47,193 nucleotides of DNA from Thaumasiovibrio sp043421945 (GCA_043421945.1 JBHOGO010000028.1:1-47193), one strand, 5' to 3'. Shown: positions 35,821-44,809, counted from the stretch's first letter. Made by a program: numbers and translations. The notes: generated by a model from the sequence alone, not told the origin.

Positions 35821-37350
35821 ATGCCGACAAAAAATAAAATTCAGACCCCGTTAAGTGATGGTCCTGATTGGACCTTTTCACTTCTCGAGGATTACCACAA
35901 AGAGATCAAGCGTGTCGCTGAGCACTACCGCCTCGACACCTATCAGAACCAAATTGAGATCATTACCGCAGAGCAGATGATGGATGCATACTCATCAATA
36001 GGTATGCCGATCAACTATCATCACTGGTCTTTCGGGAAACGCTTTATCGAAACGGAGCAAGGGTACAAGCATGGGCAGATGGGACTGGCCTATGAGATTG
36101 TGATTAACTCTGATCCCTGTATTGCCTACCTGATGGAAGAAAACACCATCACGATGCAGGCCTTAGTGATGGCTCATGCAAGCTATGGCCATAACTCCTT
36201 TTTTAAAGGCAACTACCTATTCAAAGCATGGACAGATGCCAGCTCTATCATCGACTACCTTTTATTCGCACGAAACTACATTACTGAGTGCGAAGAAAAA
36301 TATGGTGTCGAGGATGTCGAAAAGCTACTCGATTCGTGCCATGCGCTCATGAACTATGGCGTTGACCGCTACAAGCGCCCAGAAAAGCTATCCATGGCGG
36401 AAGAGAAAGCACGTCAACAAGCACGAGAGGACTACCTACAAACGCAAGTCAATGCACTTTGGCGGACAATACCAGTTCAAGAAGAGAAAATTGAAGAGAA
36501 AGACATTCGTTTTCCTGAAGAGCCGCAAGAAAACATCCTCTATTTCATCGAAAAGCACGCACCACTCCTAGAGCCTTGGCAACGTGAGATGGTGCGTATT
36601 GTGCGAAAAGTGAGTCAATATTTCTACCCACAGAAACAGACTCAAGTCATGAATGAAGGCTGGGCGACGTTCTGGCACTATACGATCCTCAACCATCTTT
36701 ATGATGAAGGGCTCGTTTCTGACCGCTTTATCATGGAGTTTCTCCATAGCCACACCAATGTGGTCGCGCAGCCATCTTACAATAGCCAATATTATAGCGG
36801 TATTAACCCTTATGCATTGGGCTTTGCCATGTTTACAGACTTGCGTAGGATCTGTGAAGATCCAACGGAAGAGGATAAACATTGGTTCCCTGACATCGCC
36901 GGGTCGAATTGGCTAGATACGCTGCATTTTGCGATGGCAAACTTTAAAGATGAGAGCTTCATCAGCCAATATCTCTCTCCAAAAGTAATGCGGGACTTCA
37001 AACTGTTTGCTGTCGATGACGATGATACACACAATTACGTCGAAGTAGATGTTATCCACAATGAAGAAGGCTACCGTGTTCTTCGTGAAAAGCTTTCAGC
37101 GCAGTATAACTTAAGTAATCATGAGCCTAATATCCAAGTCTGGAATGTCGCATTACGTGGCGACCGCTCCCTAACGTTACGTTATGTCCCACACAACCGT
37201 GTCCCTCTTGCTGATGGGTATGATGAAGTGTTAAAGCACCTTTATCGCTTGTGGGGGTTTGACATTACGTTAGAAGAAGAGCTGCCTGATGGTCGAGTGC
37301 AAATTCTCGCTACTTGCCCTAAACGCAATAATTACAACTCGGATATTTAA
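35821..37350 (+). CDS. ycgB: SpoVR-family protein YcgB
   Basis: A 509-residue protein matching E. coli YcgB (510) along its whole length, from LSDGPDWTF through QMMDAYSSIGMPINY, SQYFYPQKQTQVMNEGWATF and GDRSLTLRY. The biochemical function is unknown; it is part of the conserved prkA-yeaH-spoVR stress set. The frame opens at ATG 35803, but that codon has no ribosome site. ATG at 35821, after GGGGATGCTGCT, is more likely. Confidence 0.93.
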   Translation: MPTKNKIQTPLSDGPDWTFSLLEDYHKEIKRVAEHYRLDTYQNQIEIITAEQMMDAYSSIGMPINYHHWSFGKRFIETEQGYKHGQMGLAYEIVINSDPCIAYLMEENTITMQALVMAHASYGHNSFFKGNYLFKAWTDASSIIDYLLFARNYITECEEKYGVEDVEKLLDSCHALMNYGVDRYKRPEKLSMAEEKARQQAREDYLQTQVNALWRTIPVQEEKIEEKDIRFPEEPQENILYFIEKHAPLLEPWQREMVRIVRKVSQYFYPQKQTQVMNEGWATFWHYTILNHLYDEGLVSDRFIMEFLHSHTNVVAQPSYNSQYYSGINPYALGFAMFTDLRRICEDPTEEDKHWFPDIAGSNWLDTLHFAMANFKDESFISQYLSPKVMRDFKLFAVDDDDTHNYVEVDVIHNEEGYRVLREKLSAQYNLSNHEPNIQVWNVALRGDRSLTLRYVPHNRVPLADGYDEVLKHLYRLWGFDITLEEELPDGRVQILATCPKRNNYNSDI

Positions 37351-37360
37351 CCCAGAAAGC

Positions 37361-37396
37361 AAAAAGACGAAGCTGTATATACAGCTTCGTCTTTTT
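37361..37396. terminator. Bidirectional terminator between ycgB and fadR
   Basis: A perfect inverted repeat with 18-base arms (37361-37378 and 37379-37396). The stem AGACGAAGCTGTAT is flanked by A5 on one side and T on the other, so it serves both convergent genes. Confidence 0.93.
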
Positions 37397-37432
37397 TATC
37401 ACTTTATTTGATTCGATACTTAGTTGAGCGTA

Positions 37433-38290
37433 TTACTTCTCTTCTTCAGCCATCAGATGAGTGATTTGCTCACGATTTTTAAACCAGATAAGTCCACTAT
37501 CTCGACCGTAAGTTTTCAAAAGCTCTGGAACAGCTTCAGCGCGTTTTTCAGCACAAATCTGCTGCATATTTTTATAGAAGTTTAACGCGATGGTGCAAGC
37601 GTCATCCTGCATGAAGTAGTAACCGCCTATACGCGTGTAAATCTTACGCAAGCCGTTGATCGTCAATACATAAATCATGTTATTTGAATGGACTGCTAAG
37701 CCTTGAAATAAACGATAATCATAATAATTGAACGCACGACCACGACAGACTTTTTCACATAGCTCTGGGTCGGATTTACCGTATTTATCGACGATTTTTT
37801 TCACTTCTTGAGTCAGCGCTTGCTTCTCTGGCAACTCGCAGGTATCAAGGTATGCTTCAAAACTCTCGGCAGCCAATAGACGCTCACAGCTTGCAATCAC
37901 CTCGGCAACTGTTTGCTCAGCGACTTCACTATTTCCCTTTAGTGCATAGCGCATGAAAACACTACTGATATCTGTACGGGCAGCAAGTAACCCTTCGAGT
38001 ACACCTTGAATATCCTGGCCATCGAGCGTGACCAAGGTGTCTAGAATACTTAGCCCTGATGTCTGCATATAGTCATTAACGCGTGTCGGCTTTCCGTGTT
38101 GAATCGTCAACCAACCATCACGCGCTAGTCGTTGAAGCACTTCACGCAATGTTGTTCGAGTCACACCGATAAGCTCTGACAGCTCACGTTCTGCTGGGAG
38201 TATGGAGCCCTGCGGAAAGTGGTTATTCCAGATGCTTTCAATAATGTATTTTTCAGCAAATGATGCCGGGCTATCAGCCTTAATTACCAT
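37433..38290 (-). CDS. fadR: Fatty-acid metabolism regulator FadR, Vibrio-type
   Basis: A GntR-family transcription factor that represses fad genes and activates fab genes; long-chain acyl-CoA releases it. The N-terminal winged helix (about 10-72, with ERELSELIGVTRTTLREVLQRL) reads FadR-type operators. The protein is 285 residues against 239 in E. coli; the extra block lies near residues 140-180 (around LPEKQALTQEVKKIVDKYGK), as in Vibrio FadR, where the insertion adds ligand-binding capacity. Its predicted operator is in front of fadH at 24078. Confidence 0.95.
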   Translation of the reverse strand: MVIKADSPASFAEKYIIESIWNNHFPQGSILPAERELSELIGVTRTTLREVLQRLARDGWLTIQHGKPTRVNDYMQTSGLSILDTLVTLDGQDIQGVLEGLLAARTDISSVFMRYALKGNSEVAEQTVAEVIASCERLLAAESFEAYLDTCELPEKQALTQEVKKIVDKYGKSDPELCEKVCRGRAFNYYDYRLFQGLAVHSNNMIYVLTINGLRKIYTRIGGYYFMQDDACTIALNFYKNMQQICAEKRAEAVPELLKTYGRDSGLIWFKNREQITHLMAEEEK

Positions 38291-39120
38291 AAGATTGTTT
38301 ATCCAATACTTCTTTGTTATTTAAATGCAGAAACCCGCAAAATGTGGTGCAGCATTCCCTGCTTGGCCACTCATCATACCACCTCAATAGTAGATCTCGA
38401 AATTCTCCTGACATTGCTTATCACCTTTCAGCTGGCCGTCAATAAAACGCGATCAATATCACCAAACCGTAATATTTACTTGATTTGTGGAAAGTAATCG
38501 ATGAAATAAATCTGTATCAAAAGATGAATGAGTGTTTCTACCCGTTACCAGTATCAGATAACCTTTATTACTGGCTATTTATTTCTTCACATTGGCTTTT
38601 ACGCCTTATAACACGGTTATACATGGATTAGAAAGCATAATAGGAGGATTAGCAGACCCTATTTTATCGCTTTTTCCATTTACTTTATGAAACAACTACT
38701 GTTAATCACCCCTACTATAATGCAACCGAGCATTAACTCTAATAATGCGTCGCTTCTCGGTTTTTGCACTTTATTTTGCGCTCTGCCTTTTTAAGGTGAA
38801 TATCGCATTTTGATGTCATGAAATTATGATAAAGAACTCCTGAGTGGCTACTCACCGCCCGATAGTTATCTATAGATAACTATCGGGCGAGGGTTTACGG
38901 CGAGATTGCTAAAAATATGACTTAATACCCTAGAGAGTGAATGGAAGAGTGTCGTTCCATGCCAATCTCTATCAATTTAAACCTGTGTCATGCAGGCCGA
39001 ACCTTTGCTTTTTTCATGGGTCTGATGTAAAACAATCACCTAATTTTCAGTATTTTATTATGGAAATATTGACCATCATCTCATCGTCGATGTTCAATAC
39101 ACCAATTTAAGGATAAAGAC
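38291..39120. other. 830-base gap between fadR and dsbB (nhaB position)
   Basis: In E. coli the Na+/H+ antiporter gene nhaB lies between dsbB and fadR. Here no gene of that size exists. The gap is AT-rich and holds a 15-base-arm palindrome (38856-38889). It also holds two short overlapping frames (38562-38690 and 38687-38794) with hydrophobic products but no ribosome sites. I cannot show that these are nhaB remnants. Confidence 0.6.
38841..38889. repeat. Palindromic two-hairpin element, copy A
   Basis: A small hairpin TGAGT/ACTCA (38841-38854) is followed by a perfect 15-base inverted repeat (arms 38856-38870 and 38875-38889, loop TATA). The same order and much of the sequence (CTACTCACCGCCC ... 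TATCGGGCGA) recur at 47119-47143 with the inner 20 bases missing, so this looks like a dispersed palindromic repeat. Confidence 0.55.
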
Positions 39121-39660
39121 ATGGTCACCGCTCTCTATCGCTGGAGTTTAACCCGCCAGCCTTGGTTGATTCTGCTATTAAGTATCATCGCTTTCGAAGT
39201 GTGTGCGATGTACTTTCAACACGTCATGTTGCTCGCCCCCTGTGTCATGTGCATCTATGAACGTGTTGCCATGTTAGGGATGGGCTTGGGTGCAGCGATT
39301 GGGCTTTGCGCGCCAAAGAACCCAATCATACGTTGGCTTGGGCTGGTAACATGGGGATATAGCTCATTCCGCGGCTGGCAGCTGGCCAATGAGCATGTTG
39401 GGTATCAATTTTCCGATCCCAACGATATTTTCGCAGCACAATGCGACATATTCGTTTCGTTCCCTGATTGGGCACCGTTGAACAAATGGGTTCCTTGGTT
39501 TTTCGAAGCAACAGGGGATTGCAGCAAAATTGTGTGGCAATTTCTGGATCTTTCAATGCCGCAATGGCTCGAGATCATTTGTGCCGTTAATGTGGTTATC
39601 TTTGTGATTGTCGCTACCAGTCAAATCGTTGGTGCGATCAAAAACCATAAAGCGAAGTAA
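39121..39660 (+). CDS. dsbB: Disulfide bond formation protein DsbB
   Basis: An inner-membrane protein that reoxidises DsbA and passes electrons to quinone. The 179-residue protein has four membrane segments and the redox pairs C41/C44 (CVMC) and C108/C134 (AAQCDI and GDCSK), matching the E. coli pattern C41/C44 and C104/C130. AAGGA lies before the ATG. Confidence 0.95.
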   Translation: MVTALYRWSLTRQPWLILLLSIIAFEVCAMYFQHVMLLAPCVMCIYERVAMLGMGLGAAIGLCAPKNPIIRWLGLVTWGYSSFRGWQLANEHVGYQFSDPNDIFAAQCDIFVSFPDWAPLNKWVPWFFEATGDCSKIVWQFLDLSMPQWLEIICAVNVVIFVIVATSQIVGAIKNHKAK

Positions 39661-39684
39661 CTCGAACACCGCCATTTTACACCT

Positions 39685-39710
39685 ACCGGCAAACATACCC
39701 GTTTGTCGGT
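39685..39710 (+). terminator. Hairpin after dsbB
   Basis: Ten-pair stem ACCGGCAAAC/GTTTGTCGGT (one G-T pair, loop ATACCC). It lacks a proper T-run, so termination is only probable. Confidence 0.5.
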
Positions 39711-39822
39711 AATCTCCTTCCTATTCTCCCCCCTTCACGGTTATTCTTTTGAAACGCTAGCCGCTTTGCTAAAATGCCGCCCTTCTAAAATAGAACTGTT
39801 GCCTTAGCGAGAGAGCCTGTAA

Positions 39823-40347
39823 ATGAAAAAGCCTTCTGTCATCATTGGGTTAAGTAACCCTAAAAGTCCAACGAACGTCGGCGCTGTTATGCGTGCTGCT
39901 GGATGCTACCAAGCCGACAAGGTTAACTACACTGGCCAGCGTTATGATAAAGCAGCTAAATTCCACACCGATACTAAGAGCGTGACAGGAAGTATCCCTT
40001 TGACAGGCGTGGATTCTCTATTGAGCGATCTACCTTCAGACATGGAGATCGTCTGCATCGAGCTCGCAGAAGGGGCAACTGCACTTCCCCACTTTCAACA
40101 CCCAGAAAAAGCCATTTATATTTTTGGTCCAGAAGATGGTTCCATCACTCAGGATGTCGCTGATAAAGCCGATCACGTCGTCTATGTCCCGACAGTTGGT
40201 TGCATGAATCTTGCTGCAACAGTGAACGTCGTGATGTACGATCGCCTAGCGAAGTCTGCTGATATGGTGCAGGGCGATGAATTGATTCGCAGTAGCCGAG
40301 ACAATCGCAACCGATTATCCGTTACTCCAAAATCTGTTTCAGCCTAA
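39823..40347 (+). CDS. SPOUT-family RNA methyltransferase (TrmH/SpoU type)
   Basis: A 174-residue protein with the three TrmH-family motifs: NPKSPTNVGAVMRAAGCYQ (motif 1), YIFGPEDGSI (motif 2) and MNLAATVNVVMYDR (motif 3), which form the trefoil-knot SAM site. It should methylate a ribose 2'-OH or base in tRNA or rRNA; the target is unknown. Confidence 0.88.
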   Translation: MKKPSVIIGLSNPKSPTNVGAVMRAAGCYQADKVNYTGQRYDKAAKFHTDTKSVTGSIPLTGVDSLLSDLPSDMEIVCIELAEGATALPHFQHPEKAIYIFGPEDGSITQDVADKADHVVYVPTVGCMNLAATVNVVMYDRLAKSADMVQGDELIRSSRDNRNRLSVTPKSVSA

Positions 40348-40428
40348 AATAGCCGCTAAAAAACGTCTATAGACAATATAGCTAGACAATCGTACTTACA
40401 GAATTGTACCCAAAGAGTAGTTAGCCCT

Positions 40429-41247
40429 ATGAGTTTGAATCAACAGCTAGTCGCATCAGACTATGATAAAACCTTTCTTCGTAAACAAGATCCTCAAGAT
40501 CTCATCAACAATATCGCAGCAGTGAAACAATGGCGTGAAGAAGGGAATCTATTTGCAATAAGCACAGGCCGAGACGCTGCTAGCATGTTGTATGAAAAGA
40601 CGTTTCGCGGCATCGATTTCGACTATTTAGTCGCACTCAATGGGTCACTCATCATCGATAAGCACGAAAATGTCCTTTTTAAGAGTGCACTTGCTCCGCA
40701 ATTAGCGCGAGAACTCGTAGCGCTTTTAACATTGGAGTTTGGCGATGAGCTTATCATTTCAAACGGCTTTGACGGTTGTAACTTTGCTAACCGAAAAGCT
40801 AGCAAAACGGATCCTGTCGCACGAGAGGTTTTCGAACGAAATGCGAAAATTTACTCCAGAAGCATTGAAGAGTCTTTGAATGAAGAGGTATTACTTGTTG
40901 GCTGCTTAGCTGATGACCTCGAGAAAGCGAAAGCCGTTCGTGAGCAGATCCTCAGCCTTTATGGTGATGACGTTGATGTTTACATCAATATTAAATACAT
41001 CAATATAGTACCCAAAGGCATCAGTAAAGCGACAGGGATTAGTACCGTCATAGCGCATGCCGATATTACCACCAATAATGTTGCCGTCATTGGTGATGAC
41101 TATAACGATATCCCGATGATTGAAGCCTTTCACGGCTATGCTGTCGACAACGCGAATGCCGATGTGAAAGCTATCGCATCCAAAGTCGTTCCGAGCGTCT
41201 CGGCGCTGATAGAGCACTGCAGCAACAGAGCAGCGGCGACGGCGTAA
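40429..41247 (+). CDS. Cof-type HAD-superfamily phosphatase
   Basis: A 272-residue HAD hydrolase with motif I ASDYDKTF (nucleophile and acid/base Asp), motif II AISTGRD, a type-II cap domain in the middle, motif III Lys in IVPKGISKATG and motif IV VIGDDYNDIPMI. It probably dephosphorylates a small sugar- or nucleotide-phosphate; the substrate cannot be predicted. Confidence 0.9.
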   Translation: MSLNQQLVASDYDKTFLRKQDPQDLINNIAAVKQWREEGNLFAISTGRDAASMLYEKTFRGIDFDYLVALNGSLIIDKHENVLFKSALAPQLARELVALLTLEFGDELIISNGFDGCNFANRKASKTDPVAREVFERNAKIYSRSIEESLNEEVLLVGCLADDLEKAKAVREQILSLYGDDVDVYINIKYINIVPKGISKATGISTVIAHADITTNNVAVIGDDYNDIPMIEAFHGYAVDNANADVKAIASKVVPSVSALIEHCSNRAAATA

Positions 41248-41271
41248 GTTATACCAAGACAGGTAGACTCA

Positions 41272-41310
41272 AAGACAGTACTTTCAGCTAAGCTCTGAAA
41301 GTACTGTCTT
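41272..41310. terminator. Bidirectional hairpin between the HAD gene and nudG
   Basis: A perfect 16-base inverted repeat (41272-41287, 41295-41310) with a 7-base loop lies between two convergent genes. There is no long T-run, but the position and strength favour termination. Confidence 0.65.
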
Positions 41311-41325
41311 CTCAGTCGCGTGAGG

Positions 41326-41712
41326 CTATTGTAACATCGCTTCGAGAATGGGAATATCCGCAGGGCATAAGGCAAGATTGAGCCCATCTTCAATACTGAC
41401 CCAACAGGAATCTTGATGGCTATTTAACGTCATCTCATCACCGACCCAGTGGACATAGTAAGCCAATAAACGAACGGTTTTCTCACCATAATCCGTAACG
41501 GTTTCACGAATAAAGCCTTCAACCTCAACGTTAATACCGAGTTCTTCTCTGATCTCACGTGCCAATGCTGCTGCATCGGATTCACCTGATTCAACTTTTC
41601 CGCCCGGCAGCTCCCACAAATTAGCTTGGCTACCGTCTGGTTCACGTTGAGCAAGAAACACCGCACCGTCATCTCTCATAATCGCTGCAGCGACGACCCT
41701 AATGACGGTCAT
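41326..41712 (-). CDS. nudG: Nudix (deoxy)nucleotide pyrophosphohydrolase, NudG/MutT-like
   Basis: A 128-residue Nudix enzyme with the full Nudix box GGKVESGESDAAALAREIRE-ELG and a C-terminal LCPADIPILEAML. The VVAAAIMRDD start and ADIPxLEA end resemble E. coli NudG (CTP/5-methyl-dCTP/8-oxo-dGTP hydrolase) more than MutT. It is translated with the upstream yecA-like gene through a 4-base ATGA overlap. Confidence 0.85.
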   Translation of the reverse strand: MTVIRVVAAAIMRDDGAVFLAQREPDGSQANLWELPGGKVESGESDAAALAREIREELGINVEVEGFIRETVTDYGEKTVRLLAYYVHWVGDEMTLNSHQDSCWVSIEDGLNLALCPADIPILEAMLQ

Positions 41713-42332
41713 GATGCCCCACAGCAGCGCTTAAATTTTTTGCCACTTCCACAAGGGCAACTATCATTACGCCCCACCCCTTTATAAGGGTTGACCGCTA
41801 CGGCCTTACTGCCTTGGTAGCACTCTGCAGCGGCAAGCACCAACTCAGGAATCAACATCTCCAATGCTGCGATACTTTGATCGACATCTGGCAACGACGT
41901 CATCCCCGCCGCTTCCATTTGCTCAATCGTCCCAGCTTCATCCAAAGCGAAGTGCAAACCCATGTGGACATTAGAGATAACATTCACCGTAGCTTCACTT
42001 ATCATCTGCTTTTGCCAATTTGCTTCAATCAATGCCCACACCAACAAAAAGCCACTCGCTAGCTCAGCCAGCTGCAGTTCACTTTGCGGTAGCCATTGAT
42101 ATTCCACAGCTTGTAACTGTCCAAATTGGTTCTGAAAATGCTGGCTAATCTGATCCACATCGTCTTTTAACGGTGTGAACGTTTCACCTTCATGAAAAGC
42201 TTCCCACAAAGGGGCTAACCACTGCTCAGGTGGACAAGGTTCAGGGTTACAGTTCGCGGCTAAGCACGCGCCTTCCATAACAAGTGGTGAGATATCTTGC
42301 CAAGAAGACGATAACGAGAGCGCTTGAGTCAT
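41709..42332 (-). CDS. YecA-like UPF0149 protein with C-terminal SEC-C motif
   Basis: A 207-residue protein. The N-terminal and middle regions form the helical UPF0149 domain; the C-terminus is a SEC-C zinc motif (GRNDSCPCGSGKKFKRCCG). SEC-C domains bind zinc and often contact the ribosome or SecB-like partners; function here is unknown. The frame opens at 42347; the ATG at 42332 is preceded by TTTTGGAATG and looks better. It overlaps nudG by four bases. Confidence 0.87.
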   Translation of the reverse strand: MTQALSLSSSWQDISPLVMEGACLAANCNPEPCPPEQWLAPLWEAFHEGETFTPLKDDVDQISQHFQNQFGQLQAVEYQWLPQSELQLAELASGFLLVWALIEANWQKQMISEATVNVISNVHMGLHFALDEAGTIEQMEAAGMTSLPDVDQSIAALEMLIPELVLAAAECYQGSKAVAVNPYKGVGRNDSCPCGSGKKFKRCCGAS

Positions 42333-42464
42333 TTTTTCACATTCCAAAAATCGATATCGCGCTAGTGTAGTCGAAAAAAGCCGATGTTCACAGATTCGCA
42401 GTAGTAGCCTAGGGGTAAGTCTATTGATATTCTACGCTAAGTATTTCTTTTCGGAGCATTATTC

Positions 42465-43133
42465 ATGTCAACTCATCGTGTCGTTATTGCAGGGGCTAGC
42501 GGTCTGGTTGGCAACTGCCTGCTGCATCATCTTCTTCAGCAAGATGAGATTAGCGATATCTACAGTTTAGCGAGAAAGTCACTACACCTGCCCCATGAAA
42601 AACTCACCGAATTTCTCGACCCAGAGCTACGTATCACTCAATGGGATGAGTCACTACATGCTCCTTCGATTGGCTTTATCTGTCTCGGTACAACATTAAG
42701 ACAGGCTGGAAGTAAGCAAGCACTTGCCGCTATTGATGTTGACCTTGTTATTGAGGTGGCAAAACAGATGCGATATTTAGGGGTTACCCGGCTCGGCGTC
42801 ATTTCCAGCCATGGTGCATATCGTCATCACCCAAGTCACTACTTACGCTGCAAAGGTAAAATGGAATTTGCTCTCCAAAATCTCGGTTTCTCCCAGATCT
42901 GTTTTGCGCGCCCAGGACCACTGGCTGGCGAGCGTCACACTCCACGTGCAGATGAAATGGTCATCAAAAAGCTCACACGTATCGCTTCCCCCCTACTTAG
43001 AGGACCACTGCGCGCGTTTCTGCCAGTCAATGCCGAGCAAGTTGCCGTTAGCCTGTATAAACAGACTCTCAATACACAAGATACGATCTCAGTACTCAGT
43101 GCCCGTATGCTTTTAGAAAATGCACACGAGTAA
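42465..43133 (+). CDS. NAD(P)-binding Rossmann protein, HTATIP2/YraR-like
   Basis: A 222-residue atypical SDR with glycine motif AGASGLVG at the N-terminus, a VISSHGAYRH strand, and active-site-like Y-x3-K in HYLRCKGKME. The layout and RPGPLAGERH segment resemble the TIP30/HTATIP2-like bacterial proteins. Substrate unknown. It has its own start region after the divergent yecA-like gene. Confidence 0.83.
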   Translation: MSTHRVVIAGASGLVGNCLLHHLLQQDEISDIYSLARKSLHLPHEKLTEFLDPELRITQWDESLHAPSIGFICLGTTLRQAGSKQALAAIDVDLVIEVAKQMRYLGVTRLGVISSHGAYRHHPSHYLRCKGKMEFALQNLGFSQICFARPGPLAGERHTPRADEMVIKKLTRIASPLLRGPLRAFLPVNAEQVAVSLYKQTLNTQDTISVLSARMLLENAHE

Positions 43134-43236
43134 AAAATCCCATCAGAACGACATTAATCTGACATTGAGAAGGTGACAAAACCCGCTGTGCTCACTACAA
43201 TCGCCAGCCTAATTTGTTCACTCACTCAGGTAAATC

Positions 43237-44202
43237 ATGACAGAGAAAAAAGGCCGTATCATTTTAGGCCCTATGGAAGGCGTGCTCGATGTACTTATGC
43301 GAGAAACCCTTACCAGCATCAATCACTATGATCTCTGTGTCACTGAGTTTATCCGCGTCGTCGACAGACTGCTGCCAGAAAGTGTCTTTCACCGTTATTG
43401 CCCAGAGCTTGAACGAGGTAGCACGACTCGCTCAGGCACACCGGTTCGCATCCAATTACTTGGGCAAGAGCCTGAATGGATGGCAGAAAATGCAGTACGA
43501 GCTATCGAGCTCGGTTCACCTGGTGTCGACCTAAACTTTGGTTGCCCTGCGAAATCCGTCAACCGCAATCGCGGTGGTGCGACGCTATTGAAAGATCCAG
43601 AACAGATCTATCAAATCATTAAACAGTGCCGTGAGGCCGTCGACAATGATCATGTCGTTTCCGCTAAGATTCGTCTAGGTTGGGATGACCCGTCACAATG
43701 TGATGAGGTTGTCGATGCTGTTTGCCAGGCCAATGCTAGTGAGTTAACTATCCATGCGCGCACTAAAGAAGATGGCTACCGCGCTGACGCGATAAAGTGG
43801 TCTTACATAGGCGAGATGCGTCAAAAGTATACCATTCCGATGATCGCCAACGGTGAAATTTGGGACTTTGAAACTGGTCAAGCCTGTCGAGAAATTTCTG
43901 GTTGTGATGACCTAATGGTATGCCGTGGTGCACTGCATTTACCTAACATCGCCAATGTTGTTCAAGAGAATGCCGCTCCAATGGCATGGTCTGAAGTTCT
44001 CCACTTATTGCAGCGCTATAGTCAGTTTGAGCTCAGTAACTTTAAAGCCGCTTACTACCCCAATAGAATCAAACAGTGGTTTAAGTACCTTCGCCATCAA
44101 TACCCTGAAGCAAAAGAGCTATTTAGTGAGATTAGAACCCTCACGAAGACAGAAGAGATTGTGTCACTGCTAGACGTAAAGGCATCGCAACACATTCGAT
44201 AA
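43237..44202 (+). CDS. dusC: tRNA-dihydrouridine(16) synthase DusC
   Basis: A flavoenzyme that reduces U16 of tRNA. The 321-residue protein starts with RIILGPMEGVLDVLMR and has the catalytic cysteine C103 in DLNFGCPAKSVN, the FMN-binding HARTKEDGY and IANGEIWD segments, and length like E. coli DusC (315). The MEGVxDxLMR and FGCPAK wording is of the DusC type. Confidence 0.93.
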   Translation: MTEKKGRIILGPMEGVLDVLMRETLTSINHYDLCVTEFIRVVDRLLPESVFHRYCPELERGSTTRSGTPVRIQLLGQEPEWMAENAVRAIELGSPGVDLNFGCPAKSVNRNRGGATLLKDPEQIYQIIKQCREAVDNDHVVSAKIRLGWDDPSQCDEVVDAVCQANASELTIHARTKEDGYRADAIKWSYIGEMRQKYTIPMIANGEIWDFETGQACREISGCDDLMVCRGALHLPNIANVVQENAAPMAWSEVLHLLQRYSQFELSNFKAAYYPNRIKQWFKYLRHQYPEAKELFSEIRTLTKTEEIVSLLDVKASQHIR

Positions 44203-44251
44203 ATGCTACGGACAACGTCAATTAGCCCGCGATTATCATGATATCGGAAAC

Positions 44252-44281
44252 AAAAACGCAGCGATCTACGCTGCGTTTTTT
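44252..44281 (+). terminator. Terminator of dusC
   Basis: Seven-pair stem CGCAGCG/CGCTGCG, loop ATCTA, with A5 before it and T6 after it. Confidence 0.9.
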
Positions 44282-44356
44282 ATGTTCAGATGAGCGCTCG
44301 ATTTATCAACTCAGTGACCGTCAACAACCAAGCTTAGTCAAAATAGCTTATTCAAA

Positions 44357-44809
44357 TTAGCTTTTATCGACTTCAACATTGTCCGGTAAGTTCAAGATAT
44401 GATCTGACCAATCGATAACATCGATTTCGTAGACCACGCTCCCACGCACTGATTCGCCAGCGCTGTGCATCGCCGACTTTGAGCCCGTAATCAAAGGATG
44501 CCATTCTGGCAACGGCTTCCCTTCAGCCAATAAACGGTAAGAGCATGTTTCTGGTAACCAGATAAACTCATCGATCTTGTCTCGTGTTAGCTTTAAACAC
44601 TCTTCACCAGACTCAAAGCGATTCGCATAGTCTTTACAAGAACATGTTTTATCATTCAATAAGCTACACGCAACATTGGTATAGTAAATATCATCAGTGT
44701 CTTCATCCATCAGCTTATGAAGACAGCATTTACCACAGCCATCACAGAGTGATTCCCACTCATCGTCACTCATCTGAGTCAGTGGTTTTGTTTCCCAGAA
44801 TGCCGACAT
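44357..44809 (-). CDS. ycgN: YcgN family cysteine-cluster protein (UPF0260)
   Basis: A 150-residue protein with CDGCGKCCLHK near the N-terminus and further cysteines in the pattern CSLLNDKTCSCKDY and ETCSYR, matching YcgN of E. coli (153) in length and order. The cysteines probably bind an Fe-S cluster or zinc; function unknown. A GTG at 44818 is in frame, but the ATG at 44809 has a GAGAGG ribosome site eight bases upstream. It is divergent from another cysteine-cluster gene. Confidence 0.88.
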   Translation of the reverse strand: MSAFWETKPLTQMSDDEWESLCDGCGKCCLHKLMDEDTDDIYYTNVACSLLNDKTCSCKDYANRFESGEECLKLTRDKIDEFIWLPETCSYRLLAEGKPLPEWHPLITGSKSAMHSAGESVRGSVVYEIDVIDWSDHILNLPDNVEVDKS

